Positions 40,894 through 51,661 of a stretch of 64,000 bases of DNA are shown piece by piece; within the stretch, counting starts at the first letter, position 1; each line of letters starts with the position of its first letter. The DNA is taken from contig JARGSG010000211.1 in NCBI GenBank assembly GCA_030374805.1, positions 62,001-126,000 on the forward strand. The letters run 5' to 3'. The notes below the pieces were generated by a model. The model did no database searches. It worked only from the letters and a program-made list of their open reading frames with translations, and was not told where the DNA came from. Both the position numbers and the translations under genes were made by a program. This stretch comes from Gracilaria gracilis (Eukaryota; Rhodophyta; Florideophyceae; Gracilariales; Gracilariaceae).

Positions 40894-42174
40894 ATGCAAT
40901 CACACGACCTGGTTTACCGACCGCACTCGCTATTACCCTCTCGTCGTTCGCTTTCGGCGTTACGTTTCTCCTCCTCCTCCTCCTCCTCCCCGCCGTTGAA
41001 ACCCTCCGTCGCGTCACTGCCGCGCGAGTACCCGCGCAATACCCGCTCCGCGCCCACGCGTTCGCGCTCGCACTCGCACATTGTATTCAACGGCACCCCA
41101 ATTCACGTTGTGCGCCAGTGCCGCCAACAACCGCCTGCTTCCGTCACTCCGAAACCCTCTCCTTATTCGCCGGCGCCTCGGTCGCCGGAGTTATCGTCAT
41201 CACCTTCACCAACTGCCTGCGTGAGCGATATGGAACTACCACCTCCACCTCCCTTACCGCTCCCGCCTTCGTTCGACCAAATTCGCTACCAGCTCCCCGA
41301 ACACAACCACCCGCCGTTATCCCCGCTGGAACCCGTCGACCTGCTCAGCGACGACGACGACGATTCCTCGTCGCTCGCTTCCTCCGATGACCTCTCAAAC
41401 CCCCCTTCTCCTAACAACTTCTTCATTCACAACGGCTATCGCTACGACGGCGACGTCTTCGAGTTGCGCCCCCCTCAAGAGCGCTCCATTGGCTCTCGCC
41501 CGGAACGCGTGCTGGAACACAAGCCGTTACTACTTGCAAACCGACAGACCTTCAACCGCGTCTACTCGGAAGGCACCTTCAACGCGCGGCCCTCCTCATT
41601 ACGACAGCCCGTAGCGCGCGCAAGGGGCAGACACCCTGCGCATATTGACCCCGCTGACGCCGCGCAACCCCCGCCAAGAAAGGTCACCAGGCCGCCGAGT
41701 GTGCGGCCTCCGCCCGTGCAAGTGCCCCAACCGCAGAATAGTCTGGCGGACTGCATTGCGGCTGTCAGACAGAATGCTACCGTCACCGGCGACGATAAAC
41801 TGAAGGGCTTGCTGGCCTTTTCTGCGGTTCCCGTCACCAGGCAGAGTGGAACGCCGCCGCCGGCGTTTTTACCGCCCACGCCGGTTGCGCCGGCGGCGCC
41901 GATTTCCATGCTGCATGAGCGCGAAAATATCAAACCACTGCCGGCTATGGATAAGCGTGGACGTAGCTATACGTCGCTTGCGGGCAATATGGTGTATAAC
42001 CCGGATATGGAGGAAAAGGTGTCTGCGAGCGCGGTGCTGCGCTCGCAAAAGGCGCTGAAGGCCAAGACCTCCAAATTTGGAGGTGGCGGTGGCAGTGGGA
42101 AAGGCGGTTGGTTTAGAGAAAAGGAGAGGGAAAGAGATAAGAGACCGTCTTTTTGGAAGCTATTGTCTCGCTGA
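40894..42174 (+). CDS. Proline/serine-rich hypothetical protein
   Basis: A 426-aa single-exon ORF from ATG 40894. N-terminal 110 residues are Ser/Arg/Pro-rich and could be an organelle leader or disordered head; a later ATG at residue 112 (MELPPPPPLPLPP) is another possible start. A stretch of aspartates and serines (LLSDDDDDSSSLASSDD) follows, then FFIHNGYRYDGDVFEL. The last 130 residues are best ordered: LADCIAAVRQNATVTGDDKLKGLLAFSAVP, RGRSYTSLAGNMVYNPDMEEKVSASAVLRSQKALKAK, then a Gly/Lys-rich tail. No family recognised. Codon-level openness in such GC-rich DNA is weak evidence alone; the non-repetitive C-terminus makes it credible. Confidence 0.6.
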   Translation: MQSHDLVYRPHSLLPSRRSLSALRFSSSSSSSPPLKPSVASLPREYPRNTRSAPTRSRSHSHIVFNGTPIHVVRQCRQQPPASVTPKPSPYSPAPRSPELSSSPSPTACVSDMELPPPPPLPLPPSFDQIRYQLPEHNHPPLSPLEPVDLLSDDDDDSSSLASSDDLSNPPSPNNFFIHNGYRYDGDVFELRPPQERSIGSRPERVLEHKPLLLANRQTFNRVYSEGTFNARPSSLRQPVARARGRHPAHIDPADAAQPPPRKVTRPPSVRPPPVQVPQPQNSLADCIAAVRQNATVTGDDKLKGLLAFSAVPVTRQSGTPPPAFLPPTPVAPAAPISMLHERENIKPLPAMDKRGRSYTSLAGNMVYNPDMEEKVSASAVLRSQKALKAKTSKFGGGGGSGKGGWFREKERERDKRPSFWKLLSR

Positions 42175-44464
42175 GCTCTGCGTCTTTTGGTGAATGGTTA
42201 GCGTTACCGCTACACGCCTTGGGACGGCGACACTGCTAACTCAGTTGCGCCACTTCAGTTGGAAGAAACTCGAGACCCGACTCGAGAGCGTGGCTTGGGG
42301 ACACTCGCGAAAGCGGTTGTACGGATAGCGCTTTACATTACATAGATGAGATTACACTTAGACAGCTACGTGTAGAATTTTGCAAACAGACAACGTTCTA
42401 GCTAACGTCTAGCTAGATAGATGTGGTAAGGTTAGATAGGTGAGCGGCATGAGCAAGGGGTTGTGGGCGGTTGCGGAGGGCGCGCGTCGGTGAGCAGTTG
42501 TAACTTTACTGGGTGCGCAATTCGAGGGAACAAGTGATCAAGCTGAGAAGAATGAGCTGTTTTCCCGGCGTGATTGATGGCGTGTGTTGCGAGTCTCCAA
42601 TCGCGCGGCATAAGCCATACGTATTATACAAATGCACTAAACTTTTCACGCCCACGTTGAGATTGACGGAACTCGAGAGCGCTTGCTTTCTGTGTGTTGA
42701 TGAGCGCAATTTTGTGCTCTAAGCTTATGAGACGTGAGCTCACGGCGAGAACATTTTTGGTTCATGAGGCGGGCAGCACGTCATGATTATCTGCGCACAC
42801 GTATGAAGCACATGGAAAGTTAAGGTTATCGAGTGGATGCGTGTTATACAGCGCTAGATACCGAAGGTACCAACGGTACCTTTTGCTGCTTGTTGTGTTC
42901 AAAACAACTCGGTGTTGGTTTGCTATGCTTTGGTGAGATGTTGCGTCAAAGAAGGGGCATTTGCACAAATGGGTTTCAAATGTTTTGCGTGGGTGAGTTT
43001 GCACGTGTGGACGGAGTGCGGTGTGGCGCACGCACGACCTTTGGCGTATGAGAGAGAGTGAGGAGAGAGGATGCGGTGGACGTGACGACGTACGATAAAA
43101 GAGCAGTCTCTCCTTCGATGACGATATCGCGATGCACCCGTGGGGTGACGATTGTAACACGATTGCAAACACAAGCTTCGAATTTAAACTGGCAGCGTTG
43201 GCTGCGAACAGCGAGTGTGCGAGCGCGAACTGACGAGCGTTTCAAACGTTCCTTGATTGTTCATGCGGAGATGTTGCCACGCGGGCGAGAAAAGGTCATG
43301 GCTGGTTAGATTATACCTTCGGCGTTTAACTTTATAGAGGCGCAGCTTGAGCTCAGCAACGCCAAGCACGTCAGCTGCGAGGCGCATCGCCGCGACCAGC
43401 TTCAATGTTTGGCCCAGCGGCGGCGGCGGAGCACACAGCGCGCCGCGTAAGATTAGATGCGCTGCACAAAGCGCCGCGCAGAGCGTGCGATTTTAAATTC
43501 GACTGCGCACCGCCATGAGACCTTGACACGCGCGCCGCACGCGCCGTGCCTTCCGCATACATCGCAACTCCGCTCGCTGACCGTTTTCTATCCGTGGTAC
43601 TGTACCACTGGTACACGTGCCTGTGCCACGTTGTCCACGTTGGCGCGGATCAACTCCATGTGCAGCTTGTAACGAGCACTTGCTCCTCTATCGACCGAGT
43701 TGGATAGATATCTGCGGTGGTGCCGAATACAGGGACCAGCAACTTTTAAAAGTTGAGGCGGTTGCGCTGCTAATCATCTTGACCGCAAATGACGCAAGAT
43801 GACTTCAAACTCAAAAGAAATGACATTGCAAACATTACGTTCAGTACAACCATCATTGAAATGGCCCTCAGGGCCAAGTTTATCTAAGTTACATGTCGTT
43901 AAGCAGGTCAAGCAAAAGCTTCACAATTTGGATGATGAAAAATGCCAGAGCTCAGAAAGAAGGGGCAGATGTGCCGAAGACACTGTAGGGTAGCGTTTTA
44001 CTGTGGATCAAGCATGAATACGTGTCATTGGGCCGCACCAGCATCTCATCATCGAATTCGAACGCAAACCGGCTTGCGCTCGGTACGGCCGCACATGAAC
44101 ATCGATTCCAATTGCAAACCGCGGCGCGCGCTGAAGCGCCGTTGTCCGCCATTGCACCCGCTTCACCATGCCGCGCCTTCGACATGCGTTATTGCTGCGG
44201 TACAGGGTGCGGCGCTGCGCAGCGCCTCCCGCCGTTTCCGCGCACGCTTGCCTCCTTCACGCTCGCTTTGTCTTCACGCCCTTCGTCGTTGCGCTTTGCG
44301 TCACGCTGCTGCTTTCAATTACAACTGCGTTTCGCACCGCCCTTGCCCACAAGCCCCACTTAAAAGCCTGTTTCGCAGCACTGCGGCGCGTCGCGAATGC
44401 TGCCTGCTTTGTTTGAACGTATAGCTGTGTTGTCTGCTGTGTTTCCGGCCTCGCTTTGTTTGTC
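42175..44464. other. 2.3-kb intergenic region
   Basis: No credible gene. Includes the exact 13-mer GGTACCAACGGTA at 42866-42878 and GC-rich stretches around 43370-43640 and 44100-44400 that give compositional ORFs on both strands. Short inverted repeats (GTGGTACTGTACCAC near 43593) occur. It must contain the promoter of the secreted protein at 44465. Confidence 0.45.
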
Positions 44465-46783
44465 ATGACACCGTCTTCGCGAGCAATGTGCCCTTCTTTG
44501 TTGTTGGCACTGTTTGTTTTTTGCATCGCTGTCGTCGCGCATCCGTATCCTTCTCGCTACTCAACTTACTCGAGGGAGCATTACGCTGCTCGCCGCAGCC
44601 GTACGCACCTGTCCTTCCCGTCGCCGCTCAGATATCGTCAACTGAAAGCTCAGCATCTATCTACCACGCCCACCACATCAGATTCACGCCCCTCCGACGC
44701 AAACGCAACCGATTCTCACACTCCGGCTCACCTGCGTGTTTCCCATAGTCCGCTGCCGGCTACCGTTGGTGGAGGTCGAACACTGCCTACCAGCGCCTTC
44801 TATCGCCTCAAGTTTACTTTATCTAACAATTCGTCACAGAGAAATGCCACAAAGCGCAATGCCACCACTTCCAATCATTCCTCTGTCAATGAAGTCTTTC
44901 CTTCCGAAACTGTCGCTGAGGTAAACACCTCAAACAAATTGCCCGAGTCCTCCCATGCTGAGCAAAGGGCTACGTCATTCAAAGAAAAAGCGGATGATAT
45001 CTTTTCTGCAATGGGTCTTAATGGATTGAAGCAGCTTGTGTCTTCAATCGCTTCAGCAAAGTCAACCAGCTGGAGCCATTCTGCCTCGGATGATCCCCAT
45101 CAAGCTATCCCTGCTGAAGCTGAACATGCTAAGAATGTCACCATACCTCCGAACAATATCTCCGTCAAGTTGGCAGAGAACGTGACCTTATCGGACATTC
45201 TTCAGATCATAATGAAGGAGTCTCAGAAAGAGACTGATGCAGTGGCAGCAGCTACGGAACAGCAGAATAAGACACTCCATTCCGGGGACTGGTCGCAAGT
45301 GTTGTGGAACAACTCATCATCAGTTCGAAACGACACGAAGATGGGCAATGATAATGAATCCAAAGAGAAGACTGAAATGAATGGGATCAACGGCAATGCT
45401 ACCGATGACGTCTCGAACACCTCATATGTCTTGGGGGACACGATGCCCCACAAAGCAATTGATATCATTCAGAAGTTGCATTTTCTGGTGCACCTTGTGA
45501 ACGAGACAGGTTCGGAGAAGGTAAACACTTCGCGCAGTGGGAACATTCACAGAAATCTGAATCGCATCAAGCCCGATGAGCTACTCCAATTGACGAAGAG
45601 GTATGTCATGAACCTGTACAAAGCAATGTTTCTGCAAGAAGCATCCGTCAAGCATCAGAGAGGGAACAGCACTATCGTGTTGAAGTCGCTCGCGGCAAAC
45701 GCAAGGCTTTCTGGCGATGTCGAAGGAACCGAATCAGACGATGTTGAAGATACAGATAGTGGAAATGAGAGCCCGGGTGGTGAGTGGGGAGAGAAGCAAG
45801 AAACTGAACCAACGCCACCATTGTCGGCACAGGTACCTTCAACTGAATCTGGTGAAGAGGTTCAACCCGGTTCGTCCGGAGAAGATCAGGGTTCCGAAGC
45901 AAACGAAGGAAACCCTTCGTCTTCATCGATTGTGGCCTCTCCAACTATTGACAGATCTGATTCAAGGGGCACGTCATCAGGTGAGGGATTTCAGGGCAGC
46001 ACGGATGGTGAAGGAGATGCAGGGGCCATTACGTCCACTACAGTTTTGCCGTCACCCACTACAAATCCTCCTACCGAAGATGACATTGTTTCGAGCAATG
46101 ACCCGGGCGCTGTTATGATACCATCATCTCCATCACCCTCAGCAAGTCCAGCAGGAATTCCTCCGATGGCAGTCCCAATGAGTGCTGAATCGGGAGGGAG
46201 TAGCAGAACTGAAAAGAATTATGGCGTAAGAAACGGGGAAAACGTGATTCAACTCGCAGAAATGGTGTACAAACTAGTCCGAGAGGAGGGGGTTTTTTCA
46301 TTGGCAGTTGCTCCCTGTGATGAAGTCGCTGACTGGTTGCCTAATGTTGTACGTCGATTGCGGGAGGAATTGGTGGAGATGCAGTTCTATTGCATCGATA
46401 CGAGAACGCCTAGACAGGATATCAAACCCTTACAACGGGTGTTTGGGGATGTGGCCACAGATTTCATTCAGGTGGCAGCAGATGACATTAAAGACTCGAT
46501 CCCTACTGAACTGGATATGGTTTTGAGCTGGAAGGGATTGCAACGATGGGGAATGGAAAGAGGATGGCGTTTTCTAAGAGGTCTGAGGGATAGTGGAACT
46601 AAGTTTGTTCTGGTGAGCAACAATCCTGGAATCGTTAATATGGAAGCCACTGAGAGGGCTGTGAACGTTCGGAGCTCACCTCTGTTGTTTGGGGAGCCGC
46701 GGCGTGTTATTGGTGACGTGACCCAGGATAACTCGGTACAGCTTTTGTTGTACGCGATGGATGATATTCGAGATGGCTTCTGA
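44465..46783 (+). CDS. Secreted protein with methyltransferase-like C-terminus
   Basis: Start chosen at ATG 44465 (772 aa) because a signal peptide follows (residues 11-27, SLLLALFVFCIAVVAHP); the frame is open from a TTG nine bases earlier. A long Ser/Thr/Asn/Glu-rich middle (about 40-580) has many N-glycosylation sequons (NNSS, NVTI, NKTL) and acidic Gly/Ser runs. Residues about 590-770 resemble a Rossmann-type methyltransferase-like fold: GVFSLAVAPCDEVADWLPNV, VEMQFYCIDTRTP, LDMVLSWKGLQRWGMERGW, RDSGTKFVLVSNNPGIVNME. The pattern matches the lineage of extracellular or Golgi methyltransferase-like domains, but the glycine-rich SAM-binding loop is not canonical, so catalysis is uncertain. 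Confidence 0.75.
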   Translation: MTPSSRAMCPSLLLALFVFCIAVVAHPYPSRYSTYSREHYAARRSRTHLSFPSPLRYRQLKAQHLSTTPTTSDSRPSDANATDSHTPAHLRVSHSPLPATVGGGRTLPTSAFYRLKFTLSNNSSQRNATKRNATTSNHSSVNEVFPSETVAEVNTSNKLPESSHAEQRATSFKEKADDIFSAMGLNGLKQLVSSIASAKSTSWSHSASDDPHQAIPAEAEHAKNVTIPPNNISVKLAENVTLSDILQIIMKESQKETDAVAAATEQQNKTLHSGDWSQVLWNNSSSVRNDTKMGNDNESKEKTEMNGINGNATDDVSNTSYVLGDTMPHKAIDIIQKLHFLVHLVNETGSEKVNTSRSGNIHRNLNRIKPDELLQLTKRYVMNLYKAMFLQEASVKHQRGNSTIVLKSLAANARLSGDVEGTESDDVEDTDSGNESPGGEWGEKQETEPTPPLSAQVPSTESGEEVQPGSSGEDQGSEANEGNPSSSSIVASPTIDRSDSRGTSSGEGFQGSTDGEGDAGAITSTTVLPSPTTNPPTEDDIVSSNDPGAVMIPSSPSPSASPAGIPPMAVPMSAESGGSSRTEKNYGVRNGENVIQLAEMVYKLVREEGVFSLAVAPCDEVADWLPNVVRRLREELVEMQFYCIDTRTPRQDIKPLQRVFGDVATDFIQVAADDIKDSIPTELDMVLSWKGLQRWGMERGWRFLRGLRDSGTKFVLVSNNPGIVNMEATERAVNVRSSPLLFGEPRRVIGDVTQDNSVQLLLYAMDDIRDGF

Positions 46784-47006
46784 AGGTGCTTTTTAGTGAT
46801 GGGCCCTGCTCGGCACGATGTTATGATGCACGGGCCAGTTTAGCAACTCGTAAAAGAGCAATCCCTTTGTTTTCATACCTTTGCTATAATAAACACTGCG
46901 TAATAGCGAGCCTAAACGCCGCATCGCTTGTTTTGTAGAGATCTACTTCTTCTTCCACTCGCAGCCATAATAATCACCTTTGACTAACACATTTGCATTT
47001 GTAACA

Positions 47007-47109
47007 GAATCCACAACATAGGATTCTTTGCAAACTAACGTCACAGCTATCCTTACGGGAATCCACAACATGGGATTCTTGCAAACTAACGTCACAGTTA
47101 TCCTTACGG
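47007..47109 (+). repeat. Tandem repeat, two 51-52-bp units
   Basis: Units 47007-47058 and 47059-47109 are nearly identical. Each holds an internal inverted repeat (GAATCC...GGATTC) and the block GCAAACTAACGTCACAG. Downstream of the secreted methyltransferase-like gene. Confidence 0.9.
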
Positions 47110-47178
47110 AGTTGATTGTTTAACACAACATGTTTCGGACTCGTAGAGCGCGTTAAATCTGCAGAGTCCTACACAACG

Positions 47179-47739
47179 CTATTGTTTCTTCGGCGTTGTT
47201 GCCAGCTCCTCAACCTCCACAGCCACGCGGCTTCTGAAAACGGTTTGCCGAGGCGACTTGTTCACTCTCTTTGAGACCATAGTTGCTCTTTTCTGAGAAT
47301 GTAATCGTTGCTTACCGTTGCTTGGCACGGTACCCGTCGCTTGCGGTGGTTGTTGAGTGTCAGTCGGCAGCACATCGGATGATGATTCGCGGATCCCTGT
47401 GGATGAGAGGTCAATTTTCTGTGGAGGTCCTCCATCAGTGGGTCTGCACGCACTAGAAACAGCATTCTTGAGATTTGAAGATTGGCTTCACAGTGTATGG
47501 CAGCGTGTCCATGTTCATCATCACAAAAGCTGACACTTGCCGCTTTCTTCAACGGCTCTGCGAATACATCTCCCCTGTTCCAGTGGACAATCTGCAAGTA
47601 TCAAGGGTACACGAAAGGCTTTACTACTGACGTCGACCCCTTTCGCCAGCATAACGTCCACTGCATATCCCCCTGTCTGATGGTACGGAATAGCTCTTCC
47701 TTGTAGCTTATCTCCAATTCTCGCTTTCCTACTGCTCAT
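47179..47739 (-). pseudogene. Decayed ankyrin-repeat gene
   Basis: Overlapping minus-strand frames each carry ankyrin-like pieces: GYAVDVMLAKGVDVSSK (frame starting 47739) and WNRGDVFAEPLKKAASVSFCDDEHGHAAIHCEANLQI (frame starting 47597), with the typical helix-loop register of ankyrin repeats. A third frame gives a polar C-terminal tail ending at 47179. At least two frame changes separate the pieces, with no splice pair seen between them. Ankyrin repeats mediate protein binding; nothing more specific can be said. Confidence 0.5.
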
Positions 47740-48428
47740 TATGAAGCTTCATTGTGTGTGCGCAGAAGAGAAGGACTGCTCACCTTCAATTCGTGAGGTA
47801 AACGGTAGTTTACCTCAAAATGACGTGAAACTGAACTCTTATCTAATCTACGAAGCTGGAAGGGCAGAATGGCTGGGGATGACGTAGATGCTGTGCGTAT
47901 CAACGACGCGAAGGACATCAAATAAATTTCGTTCAAGTTGAAGTGGGGCTGCAATGGATTCCGCCTCCCCGTGGTGCAGCTGGATAGCGGATCGGGCAGC
48001 GGCGCCCGCTCCGGGAACTGAATGGATCCATGAGGACTCGGGATGTCCTTAAACTCGCATAGGTGGTCGGCGCACCGTCCGCCTCTCCGGATGCGTGATG
48101 TCGCTAATCGCTAAACTCACCCAACCGACTGGCCAGCTTGCAGATCGGAGTCCTAGATCTTGGAGGAAGGTCGACAAGCAATTCCCCCGTCTAGCTGCGC
48201 GTAAGCAGTAGGCTACGGGCCTGTGCCTTGGAAGATGATACCCCACCGTTTTCCCTGAAATTTCCCCACGAAGTCGAGGGTTCTATGGGACCTAAGCTAT
48301 CCCATACATCAGTCGAAATAAGGCTGTTGTGCTCATAAAAAAGAAGTGAAGTTGAAGTGAGATTGTATTGAATGTAGGAACGTTACTGTACCTTCTAATA
48401 TAAAAACCTTGCGAACGAGTGCTCGCTT
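47740..48428. other. Gene-free stretch
   Basis: A GC-rich segment (47950-48260) with no ORF or recognisable RNA follows AT-rich DNA. It has the look of a repeat or processed element, but no termini are visible. Confidence 0.35.
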
Positions 48429-48500
48429 TGCGGTGTGGGAGAATCGAACTCCCGTTTCCACGGCCACAACGTGAGGTCCTAGCCACTAGACGAACACCGC
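48429..48500 (-). tRNA. trnH-GUG: tRNA-His (GTG)
   Basis: Minus strand folds fully: acceptor GCGGTGT/ACACCGC, D-arm GTCTAGTGGCTAGGAC, anticodon stem TCACG/CGTGG with loop TTGTGGC (anticodon GTG), T-arm GGGAG-TTCGATT-CTCCC, discriminator A73. No intron and no encoded CCA. The -1 position is C, so the G-1 of mature tRNA-His would be added after transcription. A-box and B-box (AGTTCGATTCT) are internal; a TTTTT run about 20 nt downstream (48404-48408) fits a pol III terminator. Confidence 0.97.
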
Positions 48501-48592
48501 GTGTGACTTGCCGGCAAAAGCCGAAAAACATGATATTTGAACGCACCGCTCGGCATCGCCCAGAATTTGTGGCAAGGATTGATGCATGTGCC

Positions 48593-48633
48593 GCATGACG
48601 AGGTTGACGTGGTTGCGCGCAACCTCGTCATGC
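48593..48633. repeat. Perfect 14-bp hairpin near the tRNA
   Basis: Arms GCATGACGAGGTTG (48593-48606) and CAACCTCGTCATGC (48620-48633), 13-base loop, about 90 bp upstream of the tRNA-His 5' end. Confidence 0.85.
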
Positions 48634-49037
48634 ACACCAAGATACATCTTGTTACACGAGCGACCTGCGAGCGACCAGCCGGCGGCGTGCTGCGCGTCTC
48701 GGAACTTCTCGCCGCCTTCGTGATCACGGTGATGATGGGCTGTGGGGAGTTTGCCCGTGGCGTAGGAGTTCATTCTTTCTGTTCAAACTGCTGCATATAA
48801 TTACCACTTCAGTTTACTGTGCGTTCGATTCACGCGGACGTTGATCCACGCGCGATTCGTACCGAGTCCTCTCCCGTGTGCATTTTCACACGTGCTAGGC
48901 CCTGACATGACCCAAACCCCGAACTAGTCCGCTCTCTACAAATACCTGGGCCTGTGATTCATTTTTCGTCATAACATGATAAATGCAGCTTTGTTCTCTT
49001 TGCAACGCTCTGCGATGCAGCGCCTACCGTAGCCACC

Positions 49038-49628
49038 TTACTTGTTCTTCGACACCACGCGTTCAAGCTCTATAGGCTCGACGTCCGAGCCACATGACGG
49101 GCACTTGGTCGCTATTGCCGCCATCTCAGAGAAGCAGAACGGGCACTTTCGCACAATCCAAGTGGGCGCAAACCGTCCGCCGTACTTCTGCAGCGGTAAA
49201 ATCAAGCAACTGAACAACGTCACACAGATCACCAAGAACGAGATAAACGCATTAATGAACAAACCGTACTTGAACTTGGAGGAGCGAACCGTGAAAATCA
49301 GATCCTCGAAAGAGTCGGCGCCTATAATACCAATGATGGGCGTGATAAACGATTCCACAAACTGTTCAACAAGCCGTTCAAGCGAAATGGCGAGAATGAA
49401 AGCCACTGCAATACGAATGAGATTACCGCCGAAAATGAAGTCTCGAAACTCTTCCACTATGGACTTTCCCGTGCCGTATACCTTTCTCTCCCCCCTGAAA
49501 CAAGATGAGAACAAATGGCGCTTGTGCGCTTCTTGCTTGACGTACAGCTGCGAATCTTCGTCAGCAGCTGACGGTGGGTTCTCTACATCAACCTGTGCGG
49601 GTGGTGGTGGTGGTGCGGTTGTCGCCAT
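49038..49628 (-). CDS. mscL: MscL-type mechanosensitive channel with zinc ribbon
   Basis: Start chosen at ATG 49628 (196 aa). Residues 1-55 are a Pro-rich, then charged extension. The MscL core spans about 57-148: IVEEFRDFIFGGNLIRIAVAF (TM1 start, with the F-x-x-F-x-x-x-G-N motif), ERLVEQFVESFITPIIGII, and TM2 YGLFINAFISFLVICVTLF. The C-terminus is a zinc ribbon, CPFC (162-165) and CPSC (176-179), in place of the bacterial charged helix. MscL opens under membrane tension to release solutes on osmotic down-shock; a eukaryotic copy was probably acquired from bacteria. It could sit in an organelle membrane, but the leader is not a clear transit peptide. Confidence 0.9.
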   Translation of the reverse strand: MATTAPPPPPAQVDVENPPSAADEDSQLYVKQEAHKRHLFSSCFRGERKVYGTGKSIVEEFRDFIFGGNLIRIAVAFILAISLERLVEQFVESFITPIIGIIGADSFEDLIFTVRSSKFKYGLFINAFISFLVICVTLFSCLILPLQKYGGRFAPTWIVRKCPFCFSEMAAIATKCPSCGSDVEPIELERVVSKNK

Positions 49629-51271
49629 TTCGAACGTTGGACGCTTTGCCAGGAGCACAAAGCATGCAACATCAGCTCGCGAGACTGTACGAGCGTTACT
49701 CTATATAGATACCTCCGTAGCTGGTCGTGGTGGTGCCAACACAACGCTGCGTCGTGGACTACAGAGCTTATTATCACGGCCATGATGGCCCGCCACTTTC
49801 GTTACGAGGGCGTACGATAGCCGTACTGTAGATATATCTACACGTATAGTGGATAAATAGCGGAATACAGTTACAAGGCTTCTTCAACTGCCAAACGGAC
49901 CAGTGATGAATGCCAAGGGCATTGTTGACAACCAGCGCCGGGACTCGAGCCAATGAATCAACGGAAAAGCGTCAGCGTCGCTGACTCAGCGATCTGGTGT
50001 GCCATTGTTTTGACGCAAGTTCGGTCCCAAATGGGCCGCATGCTGTCCCGAGATCCATGACATTTTGCGTTTAATGGCCCACAATTTTTGCATCTGCGCC
50101 CCTCAAACGTCCCCGCAGTTAGATAAATCAAATTCATTTTGCATCCCACCTACGCAAGACGAGACTGTGCCGTTCTGCACTTCTTGAAGCAACTTAACCA
50201 TTCTGTTGGATTTTTCTGGCATACAGGGTCAACTATGAACATTCCACATTAGGGAACCTACCCTTTTTTTAACCCCTCAAAAAGAGACGCACGCCACCCC
50301 ACGAGTACGTCTTTTTTCGTGGGGTTTACAAATTGCAAACCGCAAGAAACATTCGAGGTGGTGTAGAGCTACCGTTGGTACCTGTACCGTTAGTTTTGAG
50401 CAAAGAGGAAAAGAAATTGCGCTTCAACTGTTAAAGAGTTCTCTTTGCTACGGGGTGTTCTAAGGTTACGAGTTTAAGACACTTGAAATCGGAAATTAGG
50501 TTTCCGGCGGCCGTTTCTGAGGGCATCCCCACCGGTTGAGACCAAATCCTATCCTAAAACAGTAGCCGATGTACTTCAGGGGCAGAACTGCTTCCACGTT
50601 GCAAATCTGGCGAGCACGTGGCATGTGTGGCAGAACCCATCTGAAACGCCAGCCCAAAACGTCGTTTTGATTGATTTTTTAGGGATTCCGGACTACCCTT
50701 GTAAAACGAGACACTTTTGGGCCAGATCTACTGTGTTTGGGCTGGGCTGAGTAACGCGCGCCCCTGTTGAGCCCCTACAAAACCGGTAGAAATAAGATTT
50801 GGGATTTAGTCACACGAGTGGGAATGCGGCATGAGTGTGTTTATTTTTGATCTGGACAGCATTGCTGGTGCTTCCTCGAGCCACAAATAAAGAGGAAAAC
50901 GATACTAAAAAGAAACTCACGTGGCCACGTTCACTGGGCGGGGTCGTTTACACGAATACCCAGTCCTTTGTCGTAGGTACGAAGGCAGGAAAGAAGTCAA
51001 GTGCCAGGCAACATTGTGACAAGAGGCAGGCATTTGGCGTCTGGCATGACTTTGGCTGCAGATGAAACAAAAACAAGAGAGTTTTACTTTGACCTGAAAC
51101 AAGATAACGATTCAAACTATGTGTAGAGCGTAAGAAAATGGAATATATACAGCGAGTCACAGCTCACGAGCTACAAAGCATATACGTGCTGTCGCAACTT
51201 AGCAGACACACACAGCCACAATAAAGATATCAACGCAACTCTGTTGCGCGCACAACAGGAAAGGTACACAG
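49629..51271. other. 1.6-kb intergenic region
   Basis: No gene recognised. The exact 13-mer TACCGTTGGTACC occurs at 50370-50382, directly followed by TGTACCGTTAG. Short open frames around 50835-51100 lack domains. Confidence 0.45.
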
Positions 51272-51529
51272 TCAACGCGAAGTGGCAGCCGCAGACGACG
51301 GCGACGCAGAAGTATCAAACAGGTGCATGAGATGCTGGTCACTCGCGTACAGCATCCAGTTCTCCACAACGGTCTCACTGGAAGAAGGGCCAGCAACGCC
51401 GCGTCCAGAAGGCACAGCCAGCGAAGGCGGGCGGCCACAGATACCACGCTGCTGTGGCGGCACGCGTGGCGTGCGCTTCGACGACGACGAAGGGCGCTTG
51501 GCCACAGCTGCGAACGACGATGGTGACAT
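51272..51529 (-). CDS. Doubtful small Ser/Pro-rich protein
   Basis: 85 codons from ATG 51529: SSSSKRTPRVPPQQRG, then ETVVENWMLYASDQHLMHLFDTS, which looks like a real helix. The frame is open further upstream. A 114-codon frame on the plus strand (51282-51626) overlaps it almost entirely, and only one can be real. The minus frame is preferred for its ordered C-terminus. The 13-mer TACCGTTGGTACC lies about 120 bases upstream (51646-51658). No family recognised. Confidence 0.3.
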   Translation of the reverse strand: MSPSSFAAVAKRPSSSSKRTPRVPPQQRGICGRPPSLAVPSGRGVAGPSSSETVVENWMLYASDQHLMHLFDTSASPSSAAATSR

Positions 51530-51661
51530 GTTGAGCAAGCTGTGCGAGGACAACAGACTCAGCAGCGAGGCAGGTGAGCAGTACGCACGGGCTTGGAAGA
51601 TGGCCCAGTTGGTGAGGTGGCGTTAAGCTACTAACGGTAAAACGCTACCGTTGGTACCGGC

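Noticed and set aside
40034-41390. Frames of 160-290 codons on both strands in GC-rich DNA
   Set aside because: GC-rich, stop-poor sequence gives open frames in most phases; only the 40894-42174 frame has a non-repetitive, ordered C-terminus.
48486-48800. Frames of 82-95 codons next to tRNA-His
   Set aside because: Both strands are open across an inverted repeat and neither has a recognisable domain.
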